Assembly: GCA_964417895.1 (NCBI GenBank)
Contig: CAYQJS010000001.1
Coordinates: 248,001-312,000 of the forward strand
DNA: 64,000 nt
Reading direction: 5' to 3'
Origin: CAYQJS01 sp964417895
Lineage (GTDB): Bacteria; Chloroflexota; UBA6077; SHYK01
In this document: positions 1-8,079 of the stretch, one piece after another
Numbering within the stretch: position 1 is the first letter of the stretch
Layout of the letters: the number at the start of each line of letters is the position of its first letter
Position numbers and translations under genes: made by a program
Notes under the pieces: model-generated
The model's input: only the letters and a program-made list of their open reading frames with translations
Database searches by the model: none
Told to the model about the DNA's origin: nothing

Positions 1-138
1 GACTTTCTTCATGCCGCTGAGCACGTCCAAGCCACGAACCAGTAGGTTGAACCCATCGAGCCACAGGCTGATCGTCGCCGAGTGCTCCTGCTCAGTGCGT
101 GCGACATTCGCTTCTTCTTGTTGCGTCCAGTCATCCAT
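1..138 (-). CDS. Hypothetical protein, N-terminal part, cut by the left edge
   Basis: The reading frame on the minus strand begins at ATG (136-138) with GGAG eight bases upstream and stays open for 46 codons to the window edge. The visible protein starts MDDWTQQEEANVARTEQEHS and is acidic, then more hydrophobic around SLWLDGFNLLVRGLDVLSG. No family is recognisable from this much sequence. The ribosome site and lack of stops support a real gene. The function is unknown and the C-terminus lies outside the window. Confidence 0.5.
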   Translation of the reverse strand, partial: MDDWTQQEEANVARTEQEHSATISLWLDGFNLLVRGLDVLSGMKKV

Positions 139-428
139 GAGGGTGGCTCCTTAATCAAGTCTGCCACGACGCGCAATGGGCACCCCGGCATCGTCGCCGC
201 TGACGGTTCCAACCTCGACGAGCCCACCACATATCGAGAGGCGAGGCACTCTAGAGCCGACATTCAGCGTCGCATCGCGCCTCACAACAGTCCGTGCTTT
301 GTTTCGCGACACGGAGAGCCGTTCCTCAGGGGCCTCAGTACGGGATGTAAACGCGGCCCCACAGGAAGCTTATGCGCGGCTCTTACGCTGTCGTAATTCC
401 AGATGATAACTGAACAGTTTTCGCTCAA

Positions 429-510
429 GAGCCCCCACGCGTGAGACAGCGCTAAGAGCAAGATGGCTCTTATCAGCGGGTTCAGGGTTCGAGTCTCAGG
501 CGGCTCACCA
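429..510 (+). other. Degenerate tRNA-like element in a 420-base gene-free gap
   Basis: The gap 139-558 holds no convincing gene. Within it, GAGCCCC (429-435) pairs at six of seven positions with GCGGCTC (500-506), followed by ACCA. Just before that is a T-loop TTCGAGT (488-494) with a four-of-five-bp stem. The middle is a 7-bp hairpin TAAGAGC/GCTCTTA with a six-base loop, which is not a legal anticodon arm (5 bp, seven-base loop with T33). It looks like a decayed or rearranged tRNA and is unlikely to be functional. Chance resemblance is possible. Confidence 0.25.
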
Positions 511-558
511 GTCAGTTCCTCGCGGCATCGTCATCGTCTCCGTCCAGCTCGGATCTCC

Positions 559-2298
559 TCAGTCCACCTCCCAGGTGTGGATATTCCACGTACTCTCCTG
601 CTGGACGGTCTTGACTGGCCCTGGGCCGTGTACGCCTTTGCGGAAGGCCGCATTGAGAAGGCCCAGCTCGTACCACATCGGCATGAAGAGCACATCGTCG
701 GCAGCCATTTTCAGCATATCGGCCAGCAGCCCCTGCCGCTTTCCTACCTCCAGTGTGACGAGATACTGGTCGTACATGCGGTCGAAGACCGGGTTCGAGT
801 AACCCCACACGTTCTGCCCGAGCCACCGATTCGCTTCTGAGGCGATCAACGAGCTGTGGAATCGGCCGAACGCGTCCGGGGTGTCATCCAGCCTGGTTGC
901 GAACACCCCCTCGGCCTTCGCGCGCAGCTCTGAGCTGTCCGCCGCCCCCTGGCGAACCTGGAAAATGGGGCTCTCCAACCCCGCGGCCTTGAACTGGTCC
1001 GAGACGGCCAGGATTTCCTGGAGGGCTTCGGGAGCGACCACGACCGTACGGACCTCGATCGTAAAGGGCTGGCCGGCGGCGTTCTGGTATGCGCCCCCCG
1101 GTCCCCGGCTCCACCCACTCTCAACCAGGAGCTGCTCCGCGCGGCGCGGGTCGTACCCATACCGCGGGAGGCCACGTTGCTCCACGAGTCGATACACTGG
1201 GTCGTCGGGCGCCGGGACGGTGTGTCCGACCGTCGTCAATCCAGCCTTCAACGTTTCGACGAGCGTCTGCCGGTCCTGCGTGTGTACCAGGGCGCGGCGC
1301 ACGCGAGCGTCACGGACCCATGGCGCGTTCGGGTCGCGGTACTGAAAATAGAGGACCCGCAAGCCGTTCAGGGAAATGATGGCCGTCCCCGCCCCGGTCG
1401 GTTCCCAGGCCCGTTTTATCGTCACCGCTTCTTCCGCCTTCATCGCTCCCACCGGGATCACGTCGATCTCTCCTGACAGGGCAGCCGCGATAAGCGGCGG
1501 AACGTCGGTGAAGTAGCGGAACACGAGCTCATCTATCCTGGGCCGTCCGAGGAAGTAGTCGTCGACGGCAAGCGCGGACAAGTGACTGCCCGGCACCCAT
1601 TCTCTGATCCGATATGGGCCAAGCCCCACGAATTCCTGGGTCCAATACGGGCCGTTGCTGAAAGCCTGTTTGTCGCCCGCCTCGTAAAGCTTGCCCAGGA
1701 GGTGATGCGGCAGCGCTGCCAGATCAGATGGCCCGCTCGCGTTGGCCAGGATATATGGCTGCCGCCAGACCACGGTGAACGTCTGGTCGTCAATCGGGCG
1801 GATGTCGGAAATAAAGCCAACCCAGCGCTCGCGGCGAATGGGGATCTCGTTGTCCTGAATCACGCGCAGGCCCAGTTGGAAGTCCTCAATAGCGAGGGGA
1901 GTTCCATCATGCCACCGGATATTGGGTCGCACGCGCCAATCCAGCTCCATTTGCCCGTCAGCGCCGACTCTCCAGTCGCCGTCCTCGACCGCCGGCACCT
2001 TCAAGGCGAGGCGCGGCAGGAGGTTGGCCTGGTCGTCGTAGACCGTCAACCCTGCGTGGAGAGTGAGGGCCGGGTCCTGTGCGCCCGTGCTGGTCCCCCC
2101 AAAGAGGATCCCGGCTTTAGGCTCTTTGGTTGCTCCCAAACGGAGCGTCTTCACCGCGAGAGGCTGACCCGTGTCGCTGAACTGCTGGCCGGCGCGCGGG
2201 GCCTGGTTGCAGCCGAGGGCCAAGACCCCGAGCCACACAGCGCCCAGCATGAGCCAGGAGCGCCCGTGGCGCCAGCCATCACGACGCCGCCCAGTCAT
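559..2298 (-). CDS. ABC transporter solute-binding lipoprotein, family 5 (peptide/nickel type)
   Basis: A 579-residue extracytoplasmic binding protein of SBP family 5, which delivers oligopeptides or similar ligands to an ABC importer. The N-terminus is basic, followed by a hydrophobic stretch and a lipobox-like LALGC with Cys30 as the probable lipidated residue. Family hallmarks follow, such as the segment IRWHDGTPLAIEDFQLGLRV and a later segment with VRRALVHTQDRQTLVETL. No permease or ATPase genes lie beside it, so it may serve a transporter encoded elsewhere. It is divergent from the amidohydrolase at 2392 across a 93-base gap. The ligand cannot be inferred. Confidence 0.88.
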   Translation of the reverse strand: MTGRRRDGWRHGRSWLMLGAVWLGVLALGCNQAPRAGQQFSDTGQPLAVKTLRLGATKEPKAGILFGGTSTGAQDPALTLHAGLTVYDDQANLLPRLALKVPAVEDGDWRVGADGQMELDWRVRPNIRWHDGTPLAIEDFQLGLRVIQDNEIPIRRERWVGFISDIRPIDDQTFTVVWRQPYILANASGPSDLAALPHHLLGKLYEAGDKQAFSNGPYWTQEFVGLGPYRIREWVPGSHLSALAVDDYFLGRPRIDELVFRYFTDVPPLIAAALSGEIDVIPVGAMKAEEAVTIKRAWEPTGAGTAIISLNGLRVLYFQYRDPNAPWVRDARVRRALVHTQDRQTLVETLKAGLTTVGHTVPAPDDPVYRLVEQRGLPRYGYDPRRAEQLLVESGWSRGPGGAYQNAAGQPFTIEVRTVVVAPEALQEILAVSDQFKAAGLESPIFQVRQGAADSSELRAKAEGVFATRLDDTPDAFGRFHSSLIASEANRWLGQNVWGYSNPVFDRMYDQYLVTLEVGKRQGLLADMLKMAADDVLFMPMWYELGLLNAAFRKGVHGPGPVKTVQQESTWNIHTWEVD

Positions 2299-2350
2299 GC
2301 TGAGTACCTCCCAGGAGCCGAAGGCGCTGGCTCCGCCCGCGGGTTCGGCC

Positions 2351-2356
2351 TATGAT
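2351..2356 (+). promoter_or_regulatory. Candidate -10 box TATGAT before the amidohydrolase
   Basis: TATGAT sits 35 bases upstream of the ATG at 2392, leaving room for a short leader carrying GAGGTGA. No convincing -35 hexamer is visible, so this is a weak call. Confidence 0.3.
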
Positions 2357-2391
2357 ATCCGGGCTCCGCAACCGCCGTGAGGTGAACGTTC

Positions 2392-3480
2392 ATGCAAGTC
2401 ATTGATACCGACGGCCACGTCGTAGAAACGGAACGCACCTGGGACTTCATGGATCCCTCGGATGCCAAATATCGGCCCTACATCGCTACGGAAAAGAACG
2501 CGTCAGGAAGGCCGCGAGAACAGTGGGTCATCGATGGCCGGATGGTTCGCGGCGTGAGGAACCCGCTGGCCGCGCGGGAGCAAGAGAAGCTCTACGAGTC
2601 CACCGGTCGAATGGTGACTACGCCCGCGGGCGCCGTCGACATGGAGGACGTCGCGGCCCGGCTCCGGCACATGGACGAGCTAGGCATCGACATCCAGGTC
2701 CTGCACTCGACCATGTTCATCACGGCCACTGCGACCCAGCCGGAAACGGAAGTCGCGGTGTGCAAGGGCTACAACCGCTGGATGGCCGACATCTGGCGCC
2801 AGGCCGAGGGGCGGCTTCGCTACGCTGCCCTGCTGCCTTATCTGGCCATCGATGAGGCAGTGAAAGAGCTGCGATGGGCGGTTGAGCACGGGGCCTGTGC
2901 GGCGGCGATCCGCCCTATCGAACGCGACTTGCTGTGTGGCGAACCGTACTTCTATCCGGTGTTCGATGAGGCCAGCCGACTCGGCATCCCTATGGCCATG
3001 CATCTTGGCAACGGCAATCCCGAGTTTCATGCGCTCCTGAGCCGCGGCAAGAGCGGATCAGCCTTCTCATTCCGCATCCCGACGATGGCGTCGCTCCATT
3101 GGCTGGTCTGGAGTGAAGTCGCCGAGGTGTTCCCAAGATTGCGGTGGGGGATCTTCGAAGCCGGCGCCGACTGGGTGCCCTTTGTCATTAAGGACCTCAG
3201 GCGGCGCTTCCCCACGCAACATCCAACTCACAAGAGGAAGCTCGAAGGCAACGTCCTCAAAGACAACCGGATTTACGTCGCTTGCGAAGCGTATGATGAT
3301 CTCGCCTACGTCTTGCAGTACGCGGGAGAAGACAACCTGGTCTGCGGGACTGACTATGGGCACACCGACCAGGCCAGCGAGCTCGACGCCCTTCGCGAGC
3401 TGGGGAAGCGGACTGGGGTCAGTCAGGCCGTGGTGAACAAGATCCTCTGCGACAACCCGGCCACGCTCTTCGGCTTTTGA
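2392..3480 (+). CDS. Amidohydrolase family 2 metal-dependent hydrolase
   Basis: A 362-residue TIM-barrel hydrolase or decarboxylase of the ACMSD-like amidohydrolase-2 group. The N-terminal metal motif is D-x-H (DTDGH, residues 5-9), a probable metal His lies in AMHLGNGN (about 204), and the C-terminal Asp is in GTDYGH (about 343). Members hydrolyse C-N bonds or decarboxylate aromatic acids, and the substrate here is unknown. GAGGTGA precedes the ATG. The protein is clearly paralogous to the one at 10233, sharing HVVETE, MDELGID and GYNRW blocks. A GYD-domain gene follows. Confidence 0.9.
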   Translation: MQVIDTDGHVVETERTWDFMDPSDAKYRPYIATEKNASGRPREQWVIDGRMVRGVRNPLAAREQEKLYESTGRMVTTPAGAVDMEDVAARLRHMDELGIDIQVLHSTMFITATATQPETEVAVCKGYNRWMADIWRQAEGRLRYAALLPYLAIDEAVKELRWAVEHGACAAAIRPIERDLLCGEPYFYPVFDEASRLGIPMAMHLGNGNPEFHALLSRGKSGSAFSFRIPTMASLHWLVWSEVAEVFPRLRWGIFEAGADWVPFVIKDLRRRFPTQHPTHKRKLEGNVLKDNRIYVACEAYDDLAYVLQYAGEDNLVCGTDYGHTDQASELDALRELGKRTGVSQAVVNKILCDNPATLFGF

Positions 3481-3596
3481 TCACGGGTTCGCTGGTCATC
3501 CCTCGATGGGGGCTCACCAACGGGGACCATCCGCTTCTATAGCTTCACAAACCATCCGCGAATCGTGCCGCGGTTCCCGAAACGAAGGAGGTGTCG

Positions 3597-3890
3597 ATGC
3601 CAAGGTACGTAGTGCTCGCCAACTTTACGGACCAGGGGGTCCGCAATATCAAAGATCTGCCCGATTGGTTGCGCCGTGGCGAGGAGCGGCTGAACCAGGC
3701 CGGTGGCCGATTCGTCGAGTGGCAAGCGACGCAGGGCGCCTATGACGCCGTGGCTATCATCGAGGTGCCTGACGACGAAACCGCCACCCGCTTGCTGCTC
3801 GTTCTGAATCGCGAGGGAAATATTCGCACGACCACGCTCCGTGCATATCCCCGGGAAGAGTTCGAAAAGATGGTCAGCTCTCTGCCCTAG
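3597..3890 (+). CDS. GYD domain protein
   Basis: A 97-residue single-domain protein of the GYD family (dimeric ferredoxin-like fold, function unknown). The pattern is typical: N-terminal YVVLANFTDQGVRNIKD, central QGAYDAVAIIEVPDDETA (the GYD-equivalent GAYD) and LNREGNIRTTTLRAY. A GTG lies in frame six bases earlier, but AAGGAGG at 3585-3591 is spaced for the ATG at 3597, so I use that start. Such proteins often sit beside catabolic genes, as here. Confidence 0.85.
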   Translation: MPRYVVLANFTDQGVRNIKDLPDWLRRGEERLNQAGGRFVEWQATQGAYDAVAIIEVPDDETATRLLLVLNREGNIRTTTLRAYPREEFEKMVSSLP

Positions 3891-3906
3891 AGGGTCAGCT
3901 CGCGCG

Positions 3907-4010
3907 GATGTCGGGGTTACGGTCACCCCCACCCCAACCCTCCCCCGTCGAGGGGGAGGGGGGAAAGCTGGTCGCCTCCCCCCTTGCGGGGGAGGGTGGG
4001 GAGGGGGGTA
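3907..4010 (+). repeat. GC-rich intergenic palindromic repeat, copy 1
   Basis: This gap begins GATGTCGGGGTTACGGTCACC and runs into alternating C-rich and G-rich tracts that can fold into strong hairpins. The first ~50 bases are almost identical to the reverse complement of 10080-10130, so this is a dispersed family in opposite orientation. It may act in RNA processing or termination between the GYD gene and the convergent ThDP gene. Confidence 0.75.
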
Positions 4011-4095
4011 CTGGCCATGCACGGGGAACCGACCCACTACGGCAGGGGTTCATCCAGCGGCAGCCTGTCGCCGGCCCATAGCGGCAGTCTGAAAG

Positions 4096-5850
4096 CTAAC
4101 CGACCCGCACCGCGAGCAGCGCCAGGGTGCTCTCTTCCTTGACGACGCGCATCGCCCGGGCGACCGCTGGGCCCAGCTCCGCCGGGTCCTCGATCGGGCC
4201 CTCGGCGTACGCGCCCTGGGCGCGTGCGAGCCCGGCGATGTCAATCCGCGGCCTCTGGATCTCGACGGCGATGTGGTTGTTCGTCGTCGGCCGCTCCCGC
4301 TGCCGGCTGGTGTATTCGACGTGGCCGCCCTCGCCGATGTACCCGCCGTTGTCGAGCACGATGGCGAGCACCGGGATGCGATGGTGCACGGCGGTCCACA
4401 GGCTACTGGGGTCGTAGAAGAACTCGCCGTCGCCGTTGAACGCCACGCAGTAGCCGCCACGGTCTCTGGCGGCCAGGCCCACCCCGATAGCTCGTGCCAG
4501 GCCAGTCCCGAGGCCCGCGGCGCCCCCGGCGCTGATCACGCAGCCGGGCCGGTCCATGTCCCACAGCCGCCGCACCCATCCCTCGGCGTTCCCCGTAACG
4601 ATCCACTGATCATCCTTGATGCGTTCCCAGACTTCTCGGGCGAGGCGGGAGTGCGCAATCGGGTTGTTGGTGAATTCGCGCGCCTCCTCCTCCTGCCAGC
4701 GCTTCGCGGCGGCCGCCTTGTGCTCGCGGATCAGCTCGGTCCTCCGGTCGCGCGCGGCAGCGCCGGCGCCGCTTGCGACTAGCGAACGCAGCTCGGCGGT
4801 GATCTGCGGCAAGGCCAGGCTGGTATCCGCCGCTACACACAGGTCCATCGGATACAGACTGCCGAAGTCCGTGGTGGTGCTCCGGATCAGGAGATCCGTC
4901 AAACTGACGGCAACGACCCTGGCGCCGGGCTTCACCCTGCTGCGGCCATGTCCGCGCGGGTAGCGATCCCGGGTGATGAGGGACACCTCGGGTTGGTCCA
5001 CGTCGAGCAAGACGATGAGGTCACTCTGCGTCAGCAGGTCGGTGCCGGTGGCGTCCAGCGGATGGATATTCGGGAAGTTGAAGGCCCCGCCGAGGTCGAC
5101 GACCGGAATCGATCCCGCTTCTGCGAGTTCGATGAGGCTCTGGACTGCTCCCGGGTTGCGGCCGACGCGGTCCGCCAGAATGATCGGGAGGTCGGCGTCC
5201 GCCAAGAGCTGAGCCACCTGCCGCAGCGCCGCCGGGTCGCCCTGGAGCGCCGTGGCCACCGGGTATTTGGCGATGTCCGGAATGGGGATGGGCTGCTGAA
5301 GCTGCTCTTCCTGCCAGCCCGCGTCGAGCGCCAGGTAGACGGGCCCACGCGGTTCGGTCATGGCAACCCGGTAGGCCCGCATGAATGACTCCGGGAAGCT
5401 GGCCGGGTCGTGTGGCTGGTCATCCCACTTGACGAAGTCCCGCACGAGGTTGCCCTGGACCAGGGCGGTGTGCACCCAATCGATCCATGGACGCCGCTGA
5501 GGGATGCTCATCGGCCCGGTCCCGCTCATGACGATCACCGGCGTCCGCCCGACGAAGGCCTCGTAGATGGCCATCGAAGCGTGGAGCGTGCCGACGACGT
5601 TGTGCACACACGCTACGGCGGGCTGCCCGCTCGCCCTGGCGTAGCCCAAAGCAACCGCGACGGCGATCTCCTCGTGAAGGCACTCGATCACCTCGGGCGC
5701 CTGGTTGCCGCCGAAGTTCACGATCGAATCGAGCAACCCCCGATAGGTGCCCCCGAGGTTCAGTGGGACATACTTGATCCCATAGGCCTTCATCATCTCG
5801 ACGACGACGTCAGAACCCCACTCCGCTGCCACGCTATGCCCCCCCCACAT
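4096..5850 (-). CDS. Thiamine-diphosphate-dependent enzyme, acetolactate-synthase-like
   Basis: A roughly 584-residue three-domain ThDP enzyme related to acetolactate synthase and benzoylformate decarboxylase. The catalytic Glu of the N-terminal Pyr domain lies in LHEEIAVAVALGYARASG (Glu60), a central Rossmann-like domain follows, and the C-terminal PP domain has the ThDP motif GDGEFFYDPSSLW...DNGGY. A longer frame reaches a TTG at 5928, but a TATAGT box overlaps that codon, so I start at the ATG ending at 5850 (ATG at 5875-5877 is the alternative). It probably catalyses 2-oxo-acid decarboxylation or C-C bond chemistry. The substrate is unknown and no regulatory subunit is adjacent. Confidence 0.85.
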   Translation of the reverse strand: MWGGHSVAAEWGSDVVVEMMKAYGIKYVPLNLGGTYRGLLDSIVNFGGNQAPEVIECLHEEIAVAVALGYARASGQPAVACVHNVVGTLHASMAIYEAFVGRTPVIVMSGTGPMSIPQRRPWIDWVHTALVQGNLVRDFVKWDDQPHDPASFPESFMRAYRVAMTEPRGPVYLALDAGWQEEQLQQPIPIPDIAKYPVATALQGDPAALRQVAQLLADADLPIILADRVGRNPGAVQSLIELAEAGSIPVVDLGGAFNFPNIHPLDATGTDLLTQSDLIVLLDVDQPEVSLITRDRYPRGHGRSRVKPGARVVAVSLTDLLIRSTTTDFGSLYPMDLCVAADTSLALPQITAELRSLVASGAGAAARDRRTELIREHKAAAAKRWQEEEAREFTNNPIAHSRLAREVWERIKDDQWIVTGNAEGWVRRLWDMDRPGCVISAGGAAGLGTGLARAIGVGLAARDRGGYCVAFNGDGEFFYDPSSLWTAVHHRIPVLAIVLDNGGYIGEGGHVEYTSRQRERPTTNNHIAVEIQRPRIDIAGLARAQGAYAEGPIEDPAELGPAVARAMRVVKEESTLALLAVRVG

Positions 5851-5927
5851 CGTTAGCCACGCGCGATCACGTGTCATGACGCAACCCGGCCAGGCCAGGC
5901 AGAACTCACCCACGCGCGCTCGCGGCA

Positions 5928-5933
5928 ACTATA
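5928..5933 (-). promoter_or_regulatory. Candidate -10 box TATAGT for the ThDP enzyme gene
   Basis: Read on the minus strand, TATAGT lies about 50 bases upstream of the first ATG of the ThDP gene. It argues against the upstream TTG start. The overlapping plus-strand TATACT (5930-5935) could serve the divergent cupin gene. Confidence 0.3.
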
Positions 5934-6038
5934 CTCATCGTCGGTGTTGCATGGCGGCGCAAGGACCGTATGCGGGATATACTCGCGTCGGGGCTAATCG
6001 CTGTTTAAGCCCGTGGGAGCTACCTGGGGGAGGCAACC

Positions 6039-6584
6039 GTGGCGGTTGATGCGAAGGTACAGGCCAGACTGCAAGGCTTCACCGACAACCACGTGGGCGC
6101 CGGCGGCCCGCGGGAGGACGTAACTCAACGGCAGATGCTCACCACGCGAAGCTGGCAAGTGGCGAGCATTCCGGCAAATGCGGCGCCCAAAGCGCACGGG
6201 TCCCGCATTGGTCTGACAGAGAATAAGCACGCGAAGGTAGCCCTCAACGTCTACCCTCCCCATCGCCGCGACGAGATGCACTGCCACCCCGGCTCGGAGC
6301 ACATCTTTCTGTGCTGGCAGGGTCAGCTCACCATTCGCGGCATCAATGCGGACGAGGAAGTGACACTCCAGCCGGGCCAATTGGTGCACATCAAGGCCGG
6401 TCACTACTACCAGCTTTGTAACGACACTGAGGAGACCGCGGTTCTTTGCCAGGTGGCCACTGAGCCGGCGAAGAGGGCGCCGACGGGCAGGCGATCATTC
6501 CGCCGCGCGGGCGACGTCATCGCTGAAGCGATCAACATGCGCGGCCTCACGCCGGAGACGGCCGCGAAGACAGTCTGGGACTAG
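6039..6584 (+). CDS. Cupin domain protein
   Basis: A 181-residue protein with one cupin barrel in the middle: HCHPGSEHIFLCWQGQLTIRG carries the first cupin motif (His and Glu ligands) and LQPGQLVHIKAGHYYQLCND the second. The start is GTG with GGGGGAGG seven bases upstream. TATACT at 5978-5983 is a possible -10. Cupins of this kind are often metal-dependent dioxygenases, isomerases or small-molecule binders, and this one is not further assignable. A VOC protein and a second cupin follow on the same strand. Confidence 0.85.
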   Translation: MAVDAKVQARLQGFTDNHVGAGGPREDVTQRQMLTTRSWQVASIPANAAPKAHGSRIGLTENKHAKVALNVYPPHRRDEMHCHPGSEHIFLCWQGQLTIRGINADEEVTLQPGQLVHIKAGHYYQLCNDTEETAVLCQVATEPAKRAPTGRRSFRRAGDVIAEAINMRGLTPETAAKTVWD

Positions 6585-6715
6585 GCAGGCTCCGAATCCC
6601 TCTGCATCTGGCAATGGCCGCGGCGCCCAGAGTGGGGGGCGCCAGTTGCACCGGGATAGCCTACAATGCCGATACGAGGTCCCGCCCTCGGCATACACGA
6701 AAGGAGGAGCCCCCG

Positions 6716-7087
6716 ATGACAGTCGTACTCGATCATCACATCATTCCCGTCCGCGATAAGGAGGAGTCGGCCAGCTTCCTCGCGCGGATTCTCGGCCTGC
6801 CCTACGCGGGGGCGAAAGGGTCGTTCGCTTCCGTGCACGTGGGGGAAACGATTCTCGATTTTTCCACGCGGCAGCCCGTTCCGCGCCTGCACTATGCCTT
6901 CAAGGTGAGCGAGGACGAGTTCGACCAGGTCGTTACGAGGCTGCAGGCGGAGAGTGTCCCCTACGGATCCGAGCATGACGGTACGTACAACTTGCAGACG
7001 AATGTGCGCGCCGGCGGCCGGGGCCTATACTTCCCGGATCCCTGCGGTCACAGCTGGGAAGTGATCACCCAGACCTATCAGAGCTAA
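6716..7087 (+). CDS. VOC (glyoxalase/bleomycin resistance/extradiol dioxygenase) family protein
   Basis: A 123-residue single VOC domain. The first half is HHIIPVRDKEESASFLARILGL (ligand-type His near residue 8) and the C-terminal half ends YFPDPCGHSWEVITQTY, with the usual D-P-x-G-H-x-W-E ending that supplies a metal Glu. AAGGAGG at 6701-6707 fixes the start at this ATG and not at the upstream in-frame codon. It lies between two cupin genes. The family role is metal-assisted lyase, dioxygenase or binding chemistry, and the specific reaction is unknown. Confidence 0.87.
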   Translation: MTVVLDHHIIPVRDKEESASFLARILGLPYAGAKGSFASVHVGETILDFSTRQPVPRLHYAFKVSEDEFDQVVTRLQAESVPYGSEHDGTYNLQTNVRAGGRGLYFPDPCGHSWEVITQTYQS

Positions 7088-7114
7088 TCGCAACACGAAG
7101 TGGAGGTTTGCCAC

Positions 7115-7549
7115 GTGATTACACAGGAAGCGCCCGCACCGTTCAAGGTTGCCCAAGTGCGTCCACAGCTCGTCAGCCGGGGCAAGATTAGCGACAAGCT
7201 CCTGAGGACTGACAAGCTCGGAGTCACCGTCCAGGTGATCGCGCCGAACGATGGCGAGACCAACCTGCATGCCCACCCGGGCGTCGACGGCGCCTGGATC
7301 GTCGTCGACGGCGAGGCCAGGTTCTACACGACCGACGACCAGGAGGTCGCCACGCTGGGCCGGAACGAGATGGTGCTCATCCCCGGTGGGACTCCCTACT
7401 GGTTCGAGTGCACGAGCTCGACGCCGCTCGTGATCCTCCACGTCTCGGCGCGCCTTCCGGGAGAATCCCGCCCGAGGATGGATTACACGCCGGCTCACGA
7501 AGGCGACGCCCGCCGGGAGATCATTCCCGGTGCTTTCTACGAGGGATAG
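7115..7549 (+). CDS. Cupin domain protein
   Basis: A 144-residue cupin. The motif HAHPGVDGAWIVVDGEARFYT carries the His ligands and LGRNEMVLIPGGTPYWFECTS is the second motif. GGAGG at 7102-7106 is eight bases before this GTG, so the upstream in-frame GTG at 7100, which overlaps the ribosome site, is rejected. It follows the VOC gene by 27 bases and probably shares its transcript. The role is unknown, with small-molecule oxygenase or binding activity the most likely. Confidence 0.85.
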   Translation: MITQEAPAPFKVAQVRPQLVSRGKISDKLLRTDKLGVTVQVIAPNDGETNLHAHPGVDGAWIVVDGEARFYTTDDQEVATLGRNEMVLIPGGTPYWFECTSSTPLVILHVSARLPGESRPRMDYTPAHEGDARREIIPGAFYEG

Positions 7550-7660
7550 CCGCCCGCTGGTTCAAGGGGTGTCCAGCGACGGCTTGGACTATCGGTGGAA
7601 TTACCCGCCGGCTCGAATCGACTGCCGGCGTCCGCCCCGCTGCCTCCCATGTGAATACCG

Positions 7661-7738
7661 CTCGTCCTGAGCCTGTCGAAGGACGAGCCTGGGGGTTCGG
7701 CAACCTTCGGCCCATGGTTCGACAAGCTCACCATGGGC
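7661..7738 (+). repeat. Paired-hairpin intergenic repeat (TCGTCCTGAGC type)
   Basis: There are two hairpins in tandem: CTCGTCC (7661-7667) pairs with GGACGAG (7681-7687), and CCCATGG (7711-7717) pairs with CCATGGG (7731-7737). Their loops contain inverted versions of the same core, GAGCCTGTCGAA and TTCGACAAGCTC. Repeats of this general form are widespread in environmental bacterial genomes. This one separates the cupin gene from a gene remnant. Confidence 0.7.
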
Positions 7739-7772
7739 GGTTTTTCATGGGTTCGGGGCGGGCCGAAGGCCC

Positions 7773-7937
7773 ATGACTCTGTCAAGTCTCTTCACGGCAT
7801 GGCTGCAGCAGCAGGCGGCCACCGGAGCCGGCGTCCTGGCGATTCGTCCCGAGCTCGGGGGGCTGAGCCTCGACGAGGCGGGAGACAGCCTCGAGCTGTT
7901 CGCGCGTGAGGTGCTGCCGGTGATTCAGAAGCTGTGA
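7773..7937 (+). pseudogene. C-terminal gene remnant, possibly of a luciferase-like monooxygenase
   Basis: An open 54-codon frame ends LSLDEAGDSLELFAREVLPVIQKL. The tail resembles the C-terminus of F420- or FMN-dependent luciferase-like monooxygenases, which typically end in LFxxEVxP. The frame runs back directly into the palindromic repeat at 7661-7738 with no ribosome site, so it looks like the end of a gene truncated by the repeat. The rest of the 7550-8079 gap shows nothing else. The family assignment is an inference from about 15 residues. Confidence 0.35.
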
Positions 7938-8079
7938 GGCTGCCCTCGGACACACACGCGGCTCTCTCATGGGCCGAATCAAGACCTCCTGTGGGACAAC
8001 TGAGCCCGGTTGTACGGGATCGCCTGATGCGATGGCCGGCTGAGCACTAAGGCCAAGAGGCGAGGAAAGGAGACGTCCC

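Noticed and set aside
2171..2380. Plus-strand ORFs over the solute-binding protein gene
   Set aside because: They lie opposite a complete lipoprotein gene and have biased Arg/Pro/Ser composition typical of shadow frames.
3907..4010. CRISPR-like spacing in the C/G-rich gap
   Set aside because: The tracts are unequal hairpin arms with no regular repeat-spacer alternation; no cas genes are present.
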